A stretch of 64,000 bases of DNA, from contig JAETRI010000010.1 in the NCBI GenBank assembly GCA_021770245.1, positions 1-64,000 on the forward strand, written 5' to 3'. The notes under the pieces were generated by a model, which worked only from the letters and a program-made list of their open reading frames with translations, had not been told where the DNA came from and searched no databases. The position numbers were made by a program, and so were the translations under genes. The DNA comes from Lachnospiraceae bacterium. Its GTDB lineage: Bacteria; Bacillota; Clostridia; Lachnospirales; Lachnospiraceae. Below, in pieces: positions 52,995 through 61,804 of this stretch. Numbering within the stretch: the stretch's first letter is position 1; each line of letters starts with the position of its first letter.

Positions 52995-54821
52995 TCACGA
53001 AAGCGGCCGCTTCCTCCCGGACAGGAAAACAGCCGGCCGCCACACCTCCGTCGGCTCCGTCCTTCTCACAAGGCCTTCCGCCAGCCCCAGAATCGCAAAA
53101 AGGAAGGGCGTGGCGCATACCTGCTGATAACAGAAAAAATTATGCGCCGAGTAGGCACAAACCGCAAACAGCCCCATCAAGGCAAAGGGCCGCTCCTCCC
53201 CTTTCCGATAAAAACGCAGTGCGGCCGCAGCCAGCAGACCGATCCACGCGGCAAGCCCTGCCGCCCCCACGCAGATCAGCAGATTTAAAAATTCGTTATG
53301 AGCATTCGTCAGGATATCCGGCTTCCAATAATCGTTCAGCTTCTGTGCATATGCCGGGATGCCGTAGCTGTAGGCCATAAAACAGTCGGGCCCCGCGCCG
53401 AATATCTTTTTTTCGAACGGCATCTGGTTAAAAATTTCCAAGGCGGTTTTCCAGATAAATCCCCTGTCGCTTCCCCACCTGTCGTCGAACAAAAGGTACT
53501 GATTCTGACTGGATATGCCGAACCAACGCTTCAAAAGGCCGGCGGTATTCAGGGTAATTGCGGTAACCGTCAGCGTCAGTCCCCCTGCTGCCGCAGCAAA
53601 TGCGGCCTTTTGCAGCCGCCTCCCCGTCCGTTCCCAGTTATCCTCTCTTCCCGGCGCTGCCTCGCCCTTAAGGAGGGCCAGATAGGCGGCGGAAGCGGCC
53701 AAAAGGAGGATCCAGCTGATACTTCCTTTGGAAAACGCCGTGGACAGCCTTCCCAATTCCATGGCCCGTCCTGCGAAGCCCCATTGCAGCAGCCCCACCG
53801 CCTTAAAGGAAGCGGCGCAGAGAATCACACATTCCAAAAACCGCTCCATTCCCTGCCTCCTGCGGCAGGAGACCGCAAAAATACCCAGGTACAGAAGACC
53901 CAGCGCAGCAAAGGCGCTGTCGCTGTTCTGCGTCACCAGGGTCATAAAAGCCAATACACAATACAGCCCTGACCAAATCCGCACCTTTTTCTCCCGGGAA
54001 ATATAGAACAAGCACAGGCCGATGGGAAATACCGTGCATACATAGCCGGAATACCAGGTCGCCTGTCCGATAGTGGAAAGGAAGCGGATCTGATAGGAAC
54101 TGTCGATTCCAACATACATCCCAAGCGGATCGATTCCGAACCGGTGAAAAATTCCCAAAAGGAAGGTGAGCCCGGAACCGATCAGCGCTCCCGCAATCAC
54201 GGTCGTTACCCCAAAGGAGCTCTTTTCCGCCCCGGGACCCGGCTTAGGAAGGTTACTCCGATCCTGCGCCTTCCTGCCGCCATCGGCCCCCCGGCATCTT
54301 TCCGGAAGCTCTTTTTTATTCCACGGAAAGAAACGGGAAATGAGGTAATACGCAGCAGCCATCAAAAGCTGGGTATGCAGGCCCATATTCCACCCGTCCA
54401 CTCCGGCCCAGGCGTCCTCCCTGTAATCGCTTTGCAGATAGGAAATCAAACAGGCGGCCGTGTACAAAGCGACGCAGATATCCAGAGCCGATAAGCCCCG
54501 GAGGCATGGAAAGCCGCTGCGGCCGGCGGCCGGCGGCCGGCTTTCCTTATCGCTCCCGCCCTTCCCTGTCGATCCGACCAGCATTCCTGCGCGCCATAAA
54601 ACCGCCAGCACGGCGCCCGGTACCAGAAACAGGGCCGAAACGCCGGAAAAAAAGGAAAATTTATATGCGCCGATATCATGATATCCGTCTATCACGTACA
54701 GGGGAAAGACCGTCAGCATCAGGAAAGTCCAGCAAACGGTGAGAAATTCCGTACAGTCATATACGTTTTTAAGCAGCCAGTTCCATCCCGTCTGTCCCTG
54801 CCGTTTTTTCATATCTCCCAT
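52995..54821 (-). CDS. O-antigen ligase/Wzy-family membrane protein
   Basis: This 608-residue protein has about 12-13 membrane helices and one larger extracytoplasmic loop late in the chain (about 455-530, containing RWGSDRGFIWKTALEIFNQMPFEKKIFGAGPDCF and NAHNEFLNLL). The last motif and the loop position are those of the O-antigen ligase/Wzy/RfaL family, which join or polymerise glycans on the outer face of the membrane. No glycosyltransferase or flippase genes are near, so the acceptor is unknown. GGAGG lies seven bases before ATG 54821, inside the end of the upstream rluA-type gene (13-base overlap). Confidence 0.85.
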   Translation of the reverse strand: MGDMKKRQGQTGWNWLLKNVYDCTEFLTVCWTFLMLTVFPLYVIDGYHDIGAYKFSFFSGVSALFLVPGAVLAVLWRAGMLVGSTGKGGSDKESRPPAAGRSGFPCLRGLSALDICVALYTAACLISYLQSDYREDAWAGVDGWNMGLHTQLLMAAAYYLISRFFPWNKKELPERCRGADGGRKAQDRSNLPKPGPGAEKSSFGVTTVIAGALIGSGLTFLLGIFHRFGIDPLGMYVGIDSSYQIRFLSTIGQATWYSGYVCTVFPIGLCLFYISREKKVRIWSGLYCVLAFMTLVTQNSDSAFAALGLLYLGIFAVSCRRRQGMERFLECVILCAASFKAVGLLQWGFAGRAMELGRLSTAFSKGSISWILLLAASAAYLALLKGEAAPGREDNWERTGRRLQKAAFAAAAGGLTLTVTAITLNTAGLLKRWFGISSQNQYLLFDDRWGSDRGFIWKTALEIFNQMPFEKKIFGAGPDCFMAYSYGIPAYAQKLNDYWKPDILTNAHNEFLNLLICVGAAGLAAWIGLLAAAALRFYRKGEERPFALMGLFAVCAYSAHNFFCYQQVCATPFLFAILGLAEGLVRRTEPTEVWRPAVFLSGRKRPLS

Positions 54822-55504
54822 GGAAGCGCCTCCACCCTGTATTCCAGCCGCTTTCCCGTAACCGGATGGGAAAAACGCAGGCCGCTGGCACACAGACAGA
54901 CGGTAGAAAAACCCAGCCTGGCCGCATACTCCCTGCCGGAAGGGCTGCCATAACGGACATCCCCCAGAAGAGGGAGCCCCGCTGCCGCACACTGCACCCG
55001 GATCTGATGATGCCGCCCGGTTACCAGACGGATCCGCGCCAGCGCATATCCCCGGCCGCTGTGTTTTATGATCTCAAGCTCCAGCTTCGCCCATTTTGCG
55101 CCCTTTTCATCCTTTGAGGCCACCCGGGAACGGTTCTGCCTGCCATCTCTTATCAGATAATTCTCCAGCACCATCCTCGTTCCCTCATCCGGCATACTTC
55201 TCCCGTTTTCCGGATAGAGAAGCGCGCTGTATTCCTTTTCCATAGAGGGGGATGTCTCCCCCGCGGCCTGACGGCTCAGCCCGGCCGCGGCCTGCGGCGT
55301 CTTTCCGAAAACCAGCAGGCCGGACACCGGCTGGTCCAGCCGGTGCACCAGGCCCAGATAGGGGTTTTTCGTTCCGACAGACAGGTAATTTTTCAATTCG
55401 CTTACCAGATCCGCTTCCCCGATCCGGCCGCTCTGTACCGCCAGCCCCGCCGGTTTAAAACATACCAGGACGGATTCGTCCTCCCAAATGACCTTACATC
55501 TCAT
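54809..55504 (-). CDS. RluA-family pseudouridine synthase
   Basis: This 231-residue enzyme isomerises uridine to pseudouridine in RNA. The catalytic motif is HRLDQPVSGLLVF (Asp about 63), with VCFKPAGLAVQSG near the start and LVTGRHHQIRVQCAAAGLPLLGDVRYG (about 158-184) later. It has no S4 domain. AAAGGG precedes ATG 55504. It overlaps the O-antigen-ligase-like gene by 13 bases. The RNA target cannot be inferred. Confidence 0.92.
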   Translation of the reverse strand: MRCKVIWEDESVLVCFKPAGLAVQSGRIGEADLVSELKNYLSVGTKNPYLGLVHRLDQPVSGLLVFGKTPQAAAGLSRQAAGETSPSMEKEYSALLYPENGRSMPDEGTRMVLENYLIRDGRQNRSRVASKDEKGAKWAKLELEIIKHSGRGYALARIRLVTGRHHQIRVQCAAAGLPLLGDVRYGSPSGREYAARLGFSTVCLCASGLRFSHPVTGKRLEYRVEALPWEI

Positions 55505-55608
55505 ATCCGCACCCTTTCCGTTCCGCATTTCCGGCCCAGCCGCCTGTCGGCCGCAGTCCCCGGCAGGCCCCGAAGTCCTTCTGATCCCCCGTTCGGGTGC
55601 AGACAGGC

Positions 55609-57180
55609 TTAATGCAGGAAGAATCCCTCTTCTTCCTCCCCTTCGGCAGCCGACAGGAAGGGAAGCCTGGGCTTTGTTTCCTTCAGCGTCTCCATCAGGG
55701 CCGCATCGTGGTTTAAGCGCACCTCGCATTCCCGATCGAAAATCATGGTATATTCCCGCCCCGGCTCACAGGCAGGCCAATAGGGCAGACAGGCCGCGCC
55801 GGGATTGCCCCAGCGGGCAAAGCTCACCCAAGCGCCGCAAAGCCGTTCCTCCATCCGGTCGGATACGCCGGGGATATTGCAGATGGCCACCCGTTCCGTA
55901 TTATGGAAGATGAACGGGATCTCCGAACAGTGCCAGGCGGGCTTTCCGTCCTCCAACGGAAAATCCAGATTGAAAAGATAACTGTAGGTGGGCGCCTTTC
56001 GTTCCCGTACGCTTTTCTCGATGAAATCCCTGCCTGCAATCCGAAAGAAGGGATCCACGGAAAGAAGGTCGATCAGAGGCCGGCCGGGATACGCTTCCCG
56101 GAATCGGGAAACCAGGTCGGGCGTATGACTCTTGTATTTCTTTTCCAGGATTTCCAGCACGGTTTCTTTGGAAAGCGTCTTCCTTCCGGGGATAGCCGGG
56201 GAGAAATCGAACTCCCCGAACACGCTCCCGACCATCACGGGAATGGTTTTCGCATGCTCCGTGAATCCCACCTCCCTGGGATCTCCCCTATACCAGTCAT
56301 TTGCCGCCGGGACGCAGCCGATATAATGTCCCGCCCGCTCCACTTCGGGCGCTGCTTTATTGTATGCGGCCGCAAGGACGGCATAGGGAATTGTTTCCAG
56401 CTTCTCCGCCTCGTTTTCTGCCAGTCCCAGTTCCTTAAGGAGCGCCCTCCCGATGGCGGTACCGTCCGTGGGGCCGTTTAGAAAACCGTCCAGCACACCG
56501 CTTTGAATGATTCCCTTATGGAAGAGCCCGTCCGCCTCCGGCGTATTCATCAACGTGAATACCTTCATGCCTCCTCCTGACTGTCCAAACAGGGTTACGT
56601 TGTCCGGGTCGCCGCCAAAGGCCGCGATATTGTCACGGATCCATTTCAGCGCCATCACGATATCCGCATTCCCCACGTTGGCGGAATTGGCATATTTTTC
56701 ACCGAAGGAAGATAAATCCAGATACCCCAGGATATTCAGCCTGTGGTTCAGGGTCACCACCACCACATCCCCATAGCCGCTGAGCCTGTCTCCCTCATAA
56801 GCCACATGCTCGATGGAGGAGCCCGACGAAAAGCCGCCGCCATGCAGCCATACCATCACCGGCTTTTTGGCATCGGCGGACAGTCTGGGCGTCCAGATAT
56901 TCAGATACTGGCAGTTTTCATCCATGGGCCAGTAGCGGTGGGGCACCATGATTTCCATCTGGGGCACGTCCTGATTCAGCATCGGGCAGACATAGCCATA
57001 GGCCAATGCGTCCCGGATTCCCTCATAGGGCTGTATCGGCGTGGGCATCTGAAACCGTTTTGCATCCGCGTATTTGATGCCATGGAAAGCATAGATATCG
57101 TCCAGCCGATACCCCCTCAATTTTCCCTGTTTCGTTTCCACCACTGTGTGAGCGCCTGCACATGCGAATTGTCTTGCCAT
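55609..57180 (-). CDS. Type-B carboxylesterase
   Basis: This 523-residue alpha/beta hydrolase of the carboxylesterase/para-nitrobenzyl esterase family starts with ETKQGKLRGY, contains PVMVWLHGGGFSSGSS (oxyanion region, about 107-122), the nucleophile elbow FGQSGGG (Ser about 205) and the His-containing AWHCSEIPFIF (about 420). No signal peptide is seen. The commonly seen GESAGG is replaced by GQSGGG. AGGGGG precedes ATG 57180. The substrate could be a short-chain ester or an acetylated or feruloylated sugar. A dense array of small palindromes lies upstream. Confidence 0.9.
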   Translation of the reverse strand: MARQFACAGAHTVVETKQGKLRGYRLDDIYAFHGIKYADAKRFQMPTPIQPYEGIRDALAYGYVCPMLNQDVPQMEIMVPHRYWPMDENCQYLNIWTPRLSADAKKPVMVWLHGGGFSSGSSIEHVAYEGDRLSGYGDVVVVTLNHRLNILGYLDLSSFGEKYANSANVGNADIVMALKWIRDNIAAFGGDPDNVTLFGQSGGGMKVFTLMNTPEADGLFHKGIIQSGVLDGFLNGPTDGTAIGRALLKELGLAENEAEKLETIPYAVLAAAYNKAAPEVERAGHYIGCVPAANDWYRGDPREVGFTEHAKTIPVMVGSVFGEFDFSPAIPGRKTLSKETVLEILEKKYKSHTPDLVSRFREAYPGRPLIDLLSVDPFFRIAGRDFIEKSVRERKAPTYSYLFNLDFPLEDGKPAWHCSEIPFIFHNTERVAICNIPGVSDRMEERLCGAWVSFARWGNPGAACLPYWPACEPGREYTMIFDRECEVRLNHDAALMETLKETKPRLPFLSAAEGEEEEGFFLH

Positions 57181-57238
57181 ACGACTGCATCCCCCTTTTC
57201 TGATCTGTTCATCCTAATCCTCCATGCCGCGTCCTTTG

Positions 57239-57500
57239 CAGCAACGCAACATGAATCTTCGATTCATGTCTGAGAAATCGCGAATGCGATTTCTCATCTG
57301 CGATTCCATTTGGGCCGCCTGCGGCACAAATGGCGATTGAAAAATAAGCCATCAGGCTTATTTTTCAATCTAACCGCCATTCTGCCGCCGCAAGGCGGCT
57401 CTCAATTCAAAGGGAACTTTCGTGCATAAGGTAACACTTCCGTGTTACCTGGCACAAATTCCCGGTTGAAAAATGGCTGAACAGCCATTTTTCAATCTAT
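57239..57500. repeat. Dense array of seven small palindromes
   Basis: In order along the plus strand: ATGAATC-TTC-GATTCAT; GAGAAATCGC/GCGATTTCTC; CCATTTG...CAAATGG enclosing GCCGC/GCGGC; TTGAAAAATAAGCC/GGCTTATTTTTCAA; GCCGCC/GGCGGC; AGGTAACAC/GTGTTACCT; TTGAAAAATGGCT/AGCCATTTTTCAA. They fill the whole space between the second response regulator and the carboxylesterase gene. The GCCGCC unit and its flanks are repeated almost exactly at about 58,188-58,228. Confidence 0.75.
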
Positions 57501-58186
57501 ACCTTGAAGCGATACCCCACCCCCCAAATGGTTTCGATGTACTGGGGGCTGGCCGTATCCTTTTCGATCTTTTCCCGGATTTTCTTGATATGCACCGTAA
57601 CGGTGGCGATATCCCCGATGGAGTCCATATCCCATATTTCACGGAACAGCTCCTCCTTGGTAAACACGTGGTTCGGGTTTTCCGCCAGGAAGGTGAGCAG
57701 GTCGAATTCCTTTGTGGTAAATGCCCGCTCTTCTCCGTCTATATAGACCCGGCGCGCCGTTTTGTCAATGCGGATACCGCGTATCTCCACGATGTCGTTG
57801 GTCTTTTGCTGGGAAGTGACAAGGCGGGTATATCGGGCCAGGTGCGCTTTCACCCTGGCCACAAGCTCGCTCGGGCTAAAGGGCTTCGTCATATAATCGT
57901 CAGCCCCAAGTCCCAGCCCACGGATTTTATCGATGTCATCCTTTTTGGCCGACACCATAAGGATCGGGATGTTTTTTTCATCCCTGATACGACGGCAGAT
58001 CTCAAATCCGTCCATGCCGGGCAGCATCAGGTCGAGGATCACCAGATCGTATTCCGTACCGAGGGCCCGGAGCAGTCCCTTATCCCCCTCATTCTCTATT
58101 TCCACCGTGAATCCGGACAGTTCCAGATAGTCCTTCTCCAGATACGCAATCGCTTCCTCGTCTTCAATAATCAGAATTTTGCTCAT
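57497..58186 (-). CDS. OmpR-type response regulator
   Basis: This 229-residue regulator has a receiver domain (SKILIIEDEEAIAYLEKDYL; phospho-Asp in LVILDLMLPG about 52; Lys in MTKPFSPSEL about 101) and a winged helix (about 130-228; FTTKEFDLLTFL, IWDMDSIGDIATVTVHIKKIREKI, TIWGVGYRF). Length and pattern fit VanR/PhoP-type regulators. ATG 58186 begins the family sequence; ATG 58198 is an alternative. It is co-transcribed after the kinase? No: it lies downstream of the kinase's stop by 62 bases on the same strand, with a hairpin module between. Its targets are unknown. Confidence 0.92.
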   Translation of the reverse strand: MSKILIIEDEEAIAYLEKDYLELSGFTVEIENEGDKGLLRALGTEYDLVILDLMLPGMDGFEICRRIRDEKNIPILMVSAKKDDIDKIRGLGLGADDYMTKPFSPSELVARVKAHLARYTRLVTSQQKTNDIVEIRGIRIDKTARRVYIDGEERAFTTKEFDLLTFLAENPNHVFTKEELFREIWDMDSIGDIATVTVHIKKIREKIEKDTASPQYIETIWGVGYRFKV

Positions 58187-58187
58187 T

Positions 58188-58248
58188 TTAACCGCCATTC
58201 TGCCGCCGTAAGGCGGCTCTCAATTCAACCTAACTCCCATCTGCCCGC
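58188..58248 (-). repeat. Hairpin modules between the kinase and regulator genes
   Basis: Reading on the minus strand from the kinase stop: GCGGGCAGATGGGAG (a ribosome-site-like module with no start codon), TTGAATTGAGAGCCGCC, GGCGGCAGAATGGCGGTTA, then the regulator start. A nearly identical segment occurs at about 57,380-57,405 in the palindrome array. Confidence 0.6.
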
Positions 58249-59727
58249 TCAGCTTTCCGCCTCCCGATACTTTCTTATCACGAAATGCAGGCAGGTCCCT
58301 TCCCCTTCCTTGCTGGTCGCCCAGATATAACCTCCATGATCCTCTATGATTTTCTTTACGATGGAAAGCCCGATCCCGCTCCCCCCCATAGCCGAATTCC
58401 TGGAGGCATCCGTGCGGTAAAATCGTTCAAAAATATTTCCCAAATCCTTGGCCGCGATTCCCTTGCCGTTATCCTCTATCTCGATCCTCACCGCATCCAC
58501 CTCGTCCAGGATACGAATATCTATGATCCCCTTAGGCTTATCGATGTATTTAATGCTGTTGCCGATAATATTGTCAATCACCTTCTTCAGCTGTTCCGGA
58601 TCCGCGATAATCCTGGTGGAGGGATCCACCAGATTGGAATAGTTTAATTCAATATTTTTGGATTCCAGATCCAGCCCCACGTCTTCCACGCAGTCCTGAA
58701 AAAACTCCGCCAGATTCATCCGATGGAAATTATAGGGGATCCGGTTGCTGTCGATTCCGGAATAGTAGGTGAGTTCATTGATGAGGCGGTTCATATCGTT
58801 GGCCTTGGTATAGATGGTTTTAATATAGCGGTCCATCTTTTCCGGCGTATCGGCCACCCCGTCCATGATTCCCTCCACATATCCTTTGATCGCGGTGATG
58901 GGCGTTTTCAGATCGTGGGAAATATTACTGATCAGCTCCCGGTTCTGACGTTCATTATTCTGTTTTTCCTCCGTGGATTCCTTGAGCCGAAGACGCATGT
59001 CCTCATAATTACGATATAGCTCCCCGATCTCGTTGGTATCCGCAGAAGTGAGAATATATTCGAAGTTTCCTTCCGCGATGTTCTGCATAGCCACATTCAG
59101 CCGGTTGATGGGAGCGAACACCCCTTTGTAGATCCACTGCGTCAGCACGATACTCGTAACCATCAGTACCACGATAATGGATACGAACAAATAAACCAGC
59201 AGGCTCTTGGATATCACGCTGTTCACCCTGGTAATGATGAACAGGCTCCCGTTTTCCCCGTCCGAAAACCGGAAGTCCACCTGTTTTACCAGCTTCTGCA
59301 TGTCATTATAATAAAAGCCCGTATTGGCGTCTTTGCTCGCCAGGCCGTATGCGGGAAGCCGTCCGAAAATCTTCTGTGTGGCGGTTTCATTGCCGCTGTA
59401 ATAGACTTCTTCTCCTTTCCGTACCAGGATATAGGAGGAAAGCCGGAAAGCCTCCTCATTGATCCGGGCCAAATATCCTCCATCCTCCAGCAGGGCGGGT
59501 TCTTCCAACGCCACTTTCTCCAAGGCCCGGTACAGCTCCTCCGTAATTTCGCTGAAGGAGGCCAGGGAATCCGATATCGTCCGATAATCCGACTTTTCGA
59601 TTCCGTATCTTAAATCGGAATTGTGCACGATCGTCACTCCGATGCCCACAAAGGCGATACCGAACAGAATCAGCGGAAGGACGAGGACCGTTAGAAAAGT
59701 AATGATCAGTTTCGTTTTAAACTTCAT
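58249..59727 (-). CDS. Sensor histidine kinase (VanS/PhoR-like)
   Basis: This 492-residue kinase has TM1 (about 7-30), an extracytoplasmic domain (about 31-165), TM2 (about 168-192), HAMP (about 193-245), ISHDLKTPITAIKGYVEG (phospho-His about 273), N-box DNIIGNSIKY and G-boxes DNGKGIAAKD and GSGIGLSIVKKIIEDHGG. It lies upstream of the response regulator on the same strand and is its evident partner. GAGGGG precedes ATG 59727. The signal is unknown. Confidence 0.92.
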   Translation of the reverse strand: MKFKTKLIITFLTVLVLPLILFGIAFVGIGVTIVHNSDLRYGIEKSDYRTISDSLASFSEITEELYRALEKVALEEPALLEDGGYLARINEEAFRLSSYILVRKGEEVYYSGNETATQKIFGRLPAYGLASKDANTGFYYNDMQKLVKQVDFRFSDGENGSLFIITRVNSVISKSLLVYLFVSIIVVLMVTSIVLTQWIYKGVFAPINRLNVAMQNIAEGNFEYILTSADTNEIGELYRNYEDMRLRLKESTEEKQNNERQNRELISNISHDLKTPITAIKGYVEGIMDGVADTPEKMDRYIKTIYTKANDMNRLINELTYYSGIDSNRIPYNFHRMNLAEFFQDCVEDVGLDLESKNIELNYSNLVDPSTRIIADPEQLKKVIDNIIGNSIKYIDKPKGIIDIRILDEVDAVRIEIEDNGKGIAAKDLGNIFERFYRTDASRNSAMGGSGIGLSIVKKIIEDHGGYIWATSKEGEGTCLHFVIRKYREAES

Positions 59728-59878
59728 TTCCCCTCAAATTCTGCGCGGTATCCGCCGCGCTGCCGCGTTTTGCGGGGCAAAATGTTCTCTGCCCTTTTCT
59801 TTTTTTACTATTTTAACACAAAATCTTCCGAGGGATATAAAATTCAAGCAATTATTTTCTAAAAAATCCATAAACAGG

Positions 59879-59927
59879 TTGACAACTTTGTTTCTCACAA
59901 TTATAATAATAGTAACGATTATTGTTT
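59879..59927 (+). promoter_or_regulatory. perR promoter with overlapping Per-box-like operator
   Basis: TTGACA (59879-59884), a 17-base spacer and TATAAT (59902-59907) form a consensus promoter. The -10 region lies in TTATAATAATAGTAACGATT, an AT-rich imperfect palindrome related to the Per box (TTATAATNATTATAA). Autorepression by the encoded PerR-type protein is inferred. Confidence 0.6.
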
Positions 59928-59946
59928 TAGAGGAAGGAAAGCGGAA

Positions 59947-60345
59947 ATGACGCTGAAATACAGCCGTCAAAGGGAGGCTGTTAAACAGTTCCTGATGACC
60001 AGACGTGATCACCCGACGGCAGATATGGTGTACAGACATGTACGAAACGAATTTCCCAACATCAGCTTGGGGACCGTTTACCGCAATCTCACATTGCTGG
60101 CCAATCTCGGAGAGATCTCCAGGCTGCGCCTGGGGGACGGAGTGGATCATTTTGATTATGATACCCATCCGCATATCCATTTTGTCTGCAGTAGGTGTAA
60201 AAGTGTGTCCGACCTCGAGACAGAGGAAACGTCCCTCATCAACGAAAGTGCCGTCAAGCATTTTGACGGGCAGATCGAAGGACATTTTACTTATTTTTAC
60301 GGGTTATGTCCCCGCTGTAACGAGAACAGGCCCAAATCCCGATGA
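59947..60345 (+). CDS. perR: Fur-family repressor, PerR type
   Basis: This 132-residue regulator has a winged-helix domain (about 1-75; RREAVKQFLMTRRDHPTADMVY, LGTVYRNLTLLANLGEI) and a dimer/metal domain with HFDYDTHPHIHFVCSRC (about 77-93) and C-terminal CPRC, giving the CxxC...CxxC structural zinc site. The HFDxxxHxH arrangement is typical of PerR. It is followed by a rubrerythrin gene in the same direction, the usual peroxide-defence pairing in Clostridia. Fur or Zur identity is less likely in this context. Confidence 0.9.
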   Translation: MTLKYSRQREAVKQFLMTRRDHPTADMVYRHVRNEFPNISLGTVYRNLTLLANLGEISRLRLGDGVDHFDYDTHPHIHFVCSRCKSVSDLETEETSLINESAVKHFDGQIEGHFTYFYGLCPRCNENRPKSR

Positions 60346-60408
60346 ATCGGCGGCTCATCGTCCGCTCCATTCATAGATTATTATTTTAAAGAAAAGGAGA
60401 TTAAAGCT

Positions 60409-60948
60409 ATGAAATTCGTATGTCAGGTATGCGGTTATGTACATGAGGGAGATGCTGCACCGGAGAAGTGCCCGCAGTGCGGTGCTCCTGCGGAGAAGTT
60501 CACGGCCCAGAGCGGAAAGATGGAATGGGCTGCTGAGCATGTGGTGGGCGTTGCCCAGGGCGTGAGCGAAGATATCATCGCCGATCTGCGCGCAAACTTC
60601 AACGGAGAATGCACCGAAGTGGGTATGTATCTTGCCATGGCCAGAGTTGCCCACAGGGAAGGTTATCCGGAAATCGGCCTGTACTGGGAGAAGGCTGCTT
60701 ATGAAGAAGCGGAGCATGCTGCCAAATTTGCAGAGCTGCTGGGCGAAGTGGTTACCGATTCCACCAAGAAGAATCTGGAAATGAGAGTGGAAGCCGAAAA
60801 CGGCGCCACCGCAGGAAAATTTGATCTGGCGAAGCGCGCAAAGGCCGCCAATCTGGATGCGATCCATGACACCGTCCATGAGATGGCCCGCGACGAGGCG
60901 AGACACGGCAAGGCATTCCAGGGCCTGCTGGAGAGATATTTCGGTTAA
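60409..60948 (+). CDS. Reverse rubrerythrin
   Basis: This 179-residue peroxide-scavenging protein has an N-terminal rubredoxin-like iron site ([10 protein letters not shown]...CPQCGAP, about 5-27) and then a four-helix diiron domain with [32 protein letters not shown] and [13 protein letters not shown]. In ordinary rubrerythrin the rubredoxin part is C-terminal; the reversed order is the known revRbr form of Clostridia, which reduces H2O2 and O2 with NADH-dependent partners. AAGGAG lies nine bases before the ATG. It is 63 bases after perR and probably in its operon. Confidence 0.95.
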   Translation: MKFVCQVCGYVHEGDAAPEKCPQCGAPAEKFTAQSGKMEWAAEHVVGVAQGVSEDIIADLRANFNGECTEVGMYLAMARVAHREGYPEIGLYWEKAAYEEAEHAAKFAELLGEVVTDSTKKNLEMRVEAENGATAGKFDLAKRAKAANLDAIHDTVHEMARDEARHGKAFQGLLERYFG

Positions 60949-61256
60949 TCAAAACGCCGGATTTTAAAGGATTCTGAAGATTAAGGGAATGAATCAGAAA
61001 TGGTTTGTTCCCTTTTTGATTGTCCTTTACCGTTTAGGATCATTCAACAATAACTATATATTGTCCTTTTTAGAAGGCTGGTATCCTGTTTTAGAGTTCC
61101 TCCAGAGATGTTTTTCTCTAATATCTACGATTTGGTCTGAAATCCGAAAAATGTCGGATTTGCGGGGATATCCTATAGTCCGAGGATTTGGGAAACTTTC
61201 ATTTCCTGCAAAAATAGTGTATAATACCCAGTAAGCAGGAAAAAGGAAGTGCAAAT
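60949..61256. other. Gene-free AT-rich interval with a promoter for the TA-like pair
   Basis: No credible coding frame is present; an 81-codon frame at 60,989-61,234 lacks a ribosome site. AAATCCGA/TCGGATTT (61,140-61,161) is a small hairpin. TATAAT at 61,220-61,225 with TTTCAT 17 bases upstream is a possible promoter for the downstream pair. Base composition falls sharply here compared with the rest of the window. Confidence 0.45.
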
Positions 61257-61574
61257 ATGGATATAAAACAGCTTCAAACGCTATATAATGCTTCTGCTTC
61301 TAATATAAAATGGGCAAAACATTGTTTAGAGCGAATGCAGGAAAGGGATATAAGTATAAGTGATGTAGAATCCTGTCTGCAAACAGGGGAAATCATAGAA
61401 GATTATCCGGATGATTTTCCGCACCCCAGTTGTCTTATTTTCGGGCACACAAAGGAAAACAAAACATTGCATATTGTTGTTGGTTCAGATAATAGTACTT
61501 TATTTTTTATTACCGCTTATTTTCCAAACACAGATAAATTTGAAAAGGATTTAAAAACAAGAAAGGGGCAATAG
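61257..61574 (+). CDS. DUF4258 protein, putative toxin
   Basis: This 105-residue protein belongs to the DUF4258 family: WAKHCLERMQERDISISDVESCLQTGEIIEDYPDDFPHPSCLIFG followed by LHIVVGSDNSTLFFITAYFPN. The fold is thought to be RelE-like. AAGGAAG lies eight bases before ATG 61257. The gene ends two bases before a YgiT-type zinc-finger gene; such adjacent pairs are found as toxin-antitoxin-like modules. The gene is much richer in A+T than its neighbours and uses rare AT-ending codons, which suggests recent acquisition. Toxicity is inferred, not shown. Confidence 0.8.
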   Translation: MDIKQLQTLYNASASNIKWAKHCLERMQERDISISDVESCLQTGEIIEDYPDDFPHPSCLIFGHTKENKTLHIVVGSDNSTLFFITAYFPNTDKFEKDLKTRKGQ

Positions 61575-61576
61575 CT

Positions 61577-61804
61577 ATGTGTATGTATTGTAAATGTAAG
61601 ACCACAATTCCATCTTTCACAACGCATGTAGTAAATTATAAAAACTGTATTATCATCATTAAAAATGTACCTTGTGAAGAATGTGAACAATGTGGAGAGA
61701 AGTATTATTCAAATGAAGTTGCTAAACAGCTTGAAAGCCTTGTCAATGCCGCTAAACAGCTTATGCAGGAAATAGCCATTATTGATTATTCAAAAGCCGC
61801 ATAA
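61577..61804 (+). CDS. YgiT-type zinc-finger protein, putative antitoxin
   Basis: This 75-residue protein has two CxxC pairs, CMYCKCK near the N-terminus and CEECEQCGEKYYS (about 34-46), the pattern of the YgiT/MqsA N-terminal zinc finger, and a C-terminal helix (about 48-70). It lacks the helix-turn-helix DNA-binding part of full MqsA, so any autoregulation must differ. It follows the DUF4258 gene after two bases, implying coupled translation. Composition is AT-rich like its partner. Confidence 0.82.
   Translation: MCMYCKCKTTIPSFTTHVVNYKNCIIIIKNVPCEECEQCGEKYYSNEVAKQLESLVNAAKQLMQEIAIIDYSKAA

Noticed and set aside
57239-57500. Possible CRISPR array
   Set aside because: The repeated items are palindromes of different sequence without constant repeats or regular spacers, and no cas genes are near.
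60989-61234. 81-codon frame upstream of the DUF4258 gene
   Set aside because: No ribosome site, overlaps a small hairpin and the promoter of the next genes, and resembles no family I know.
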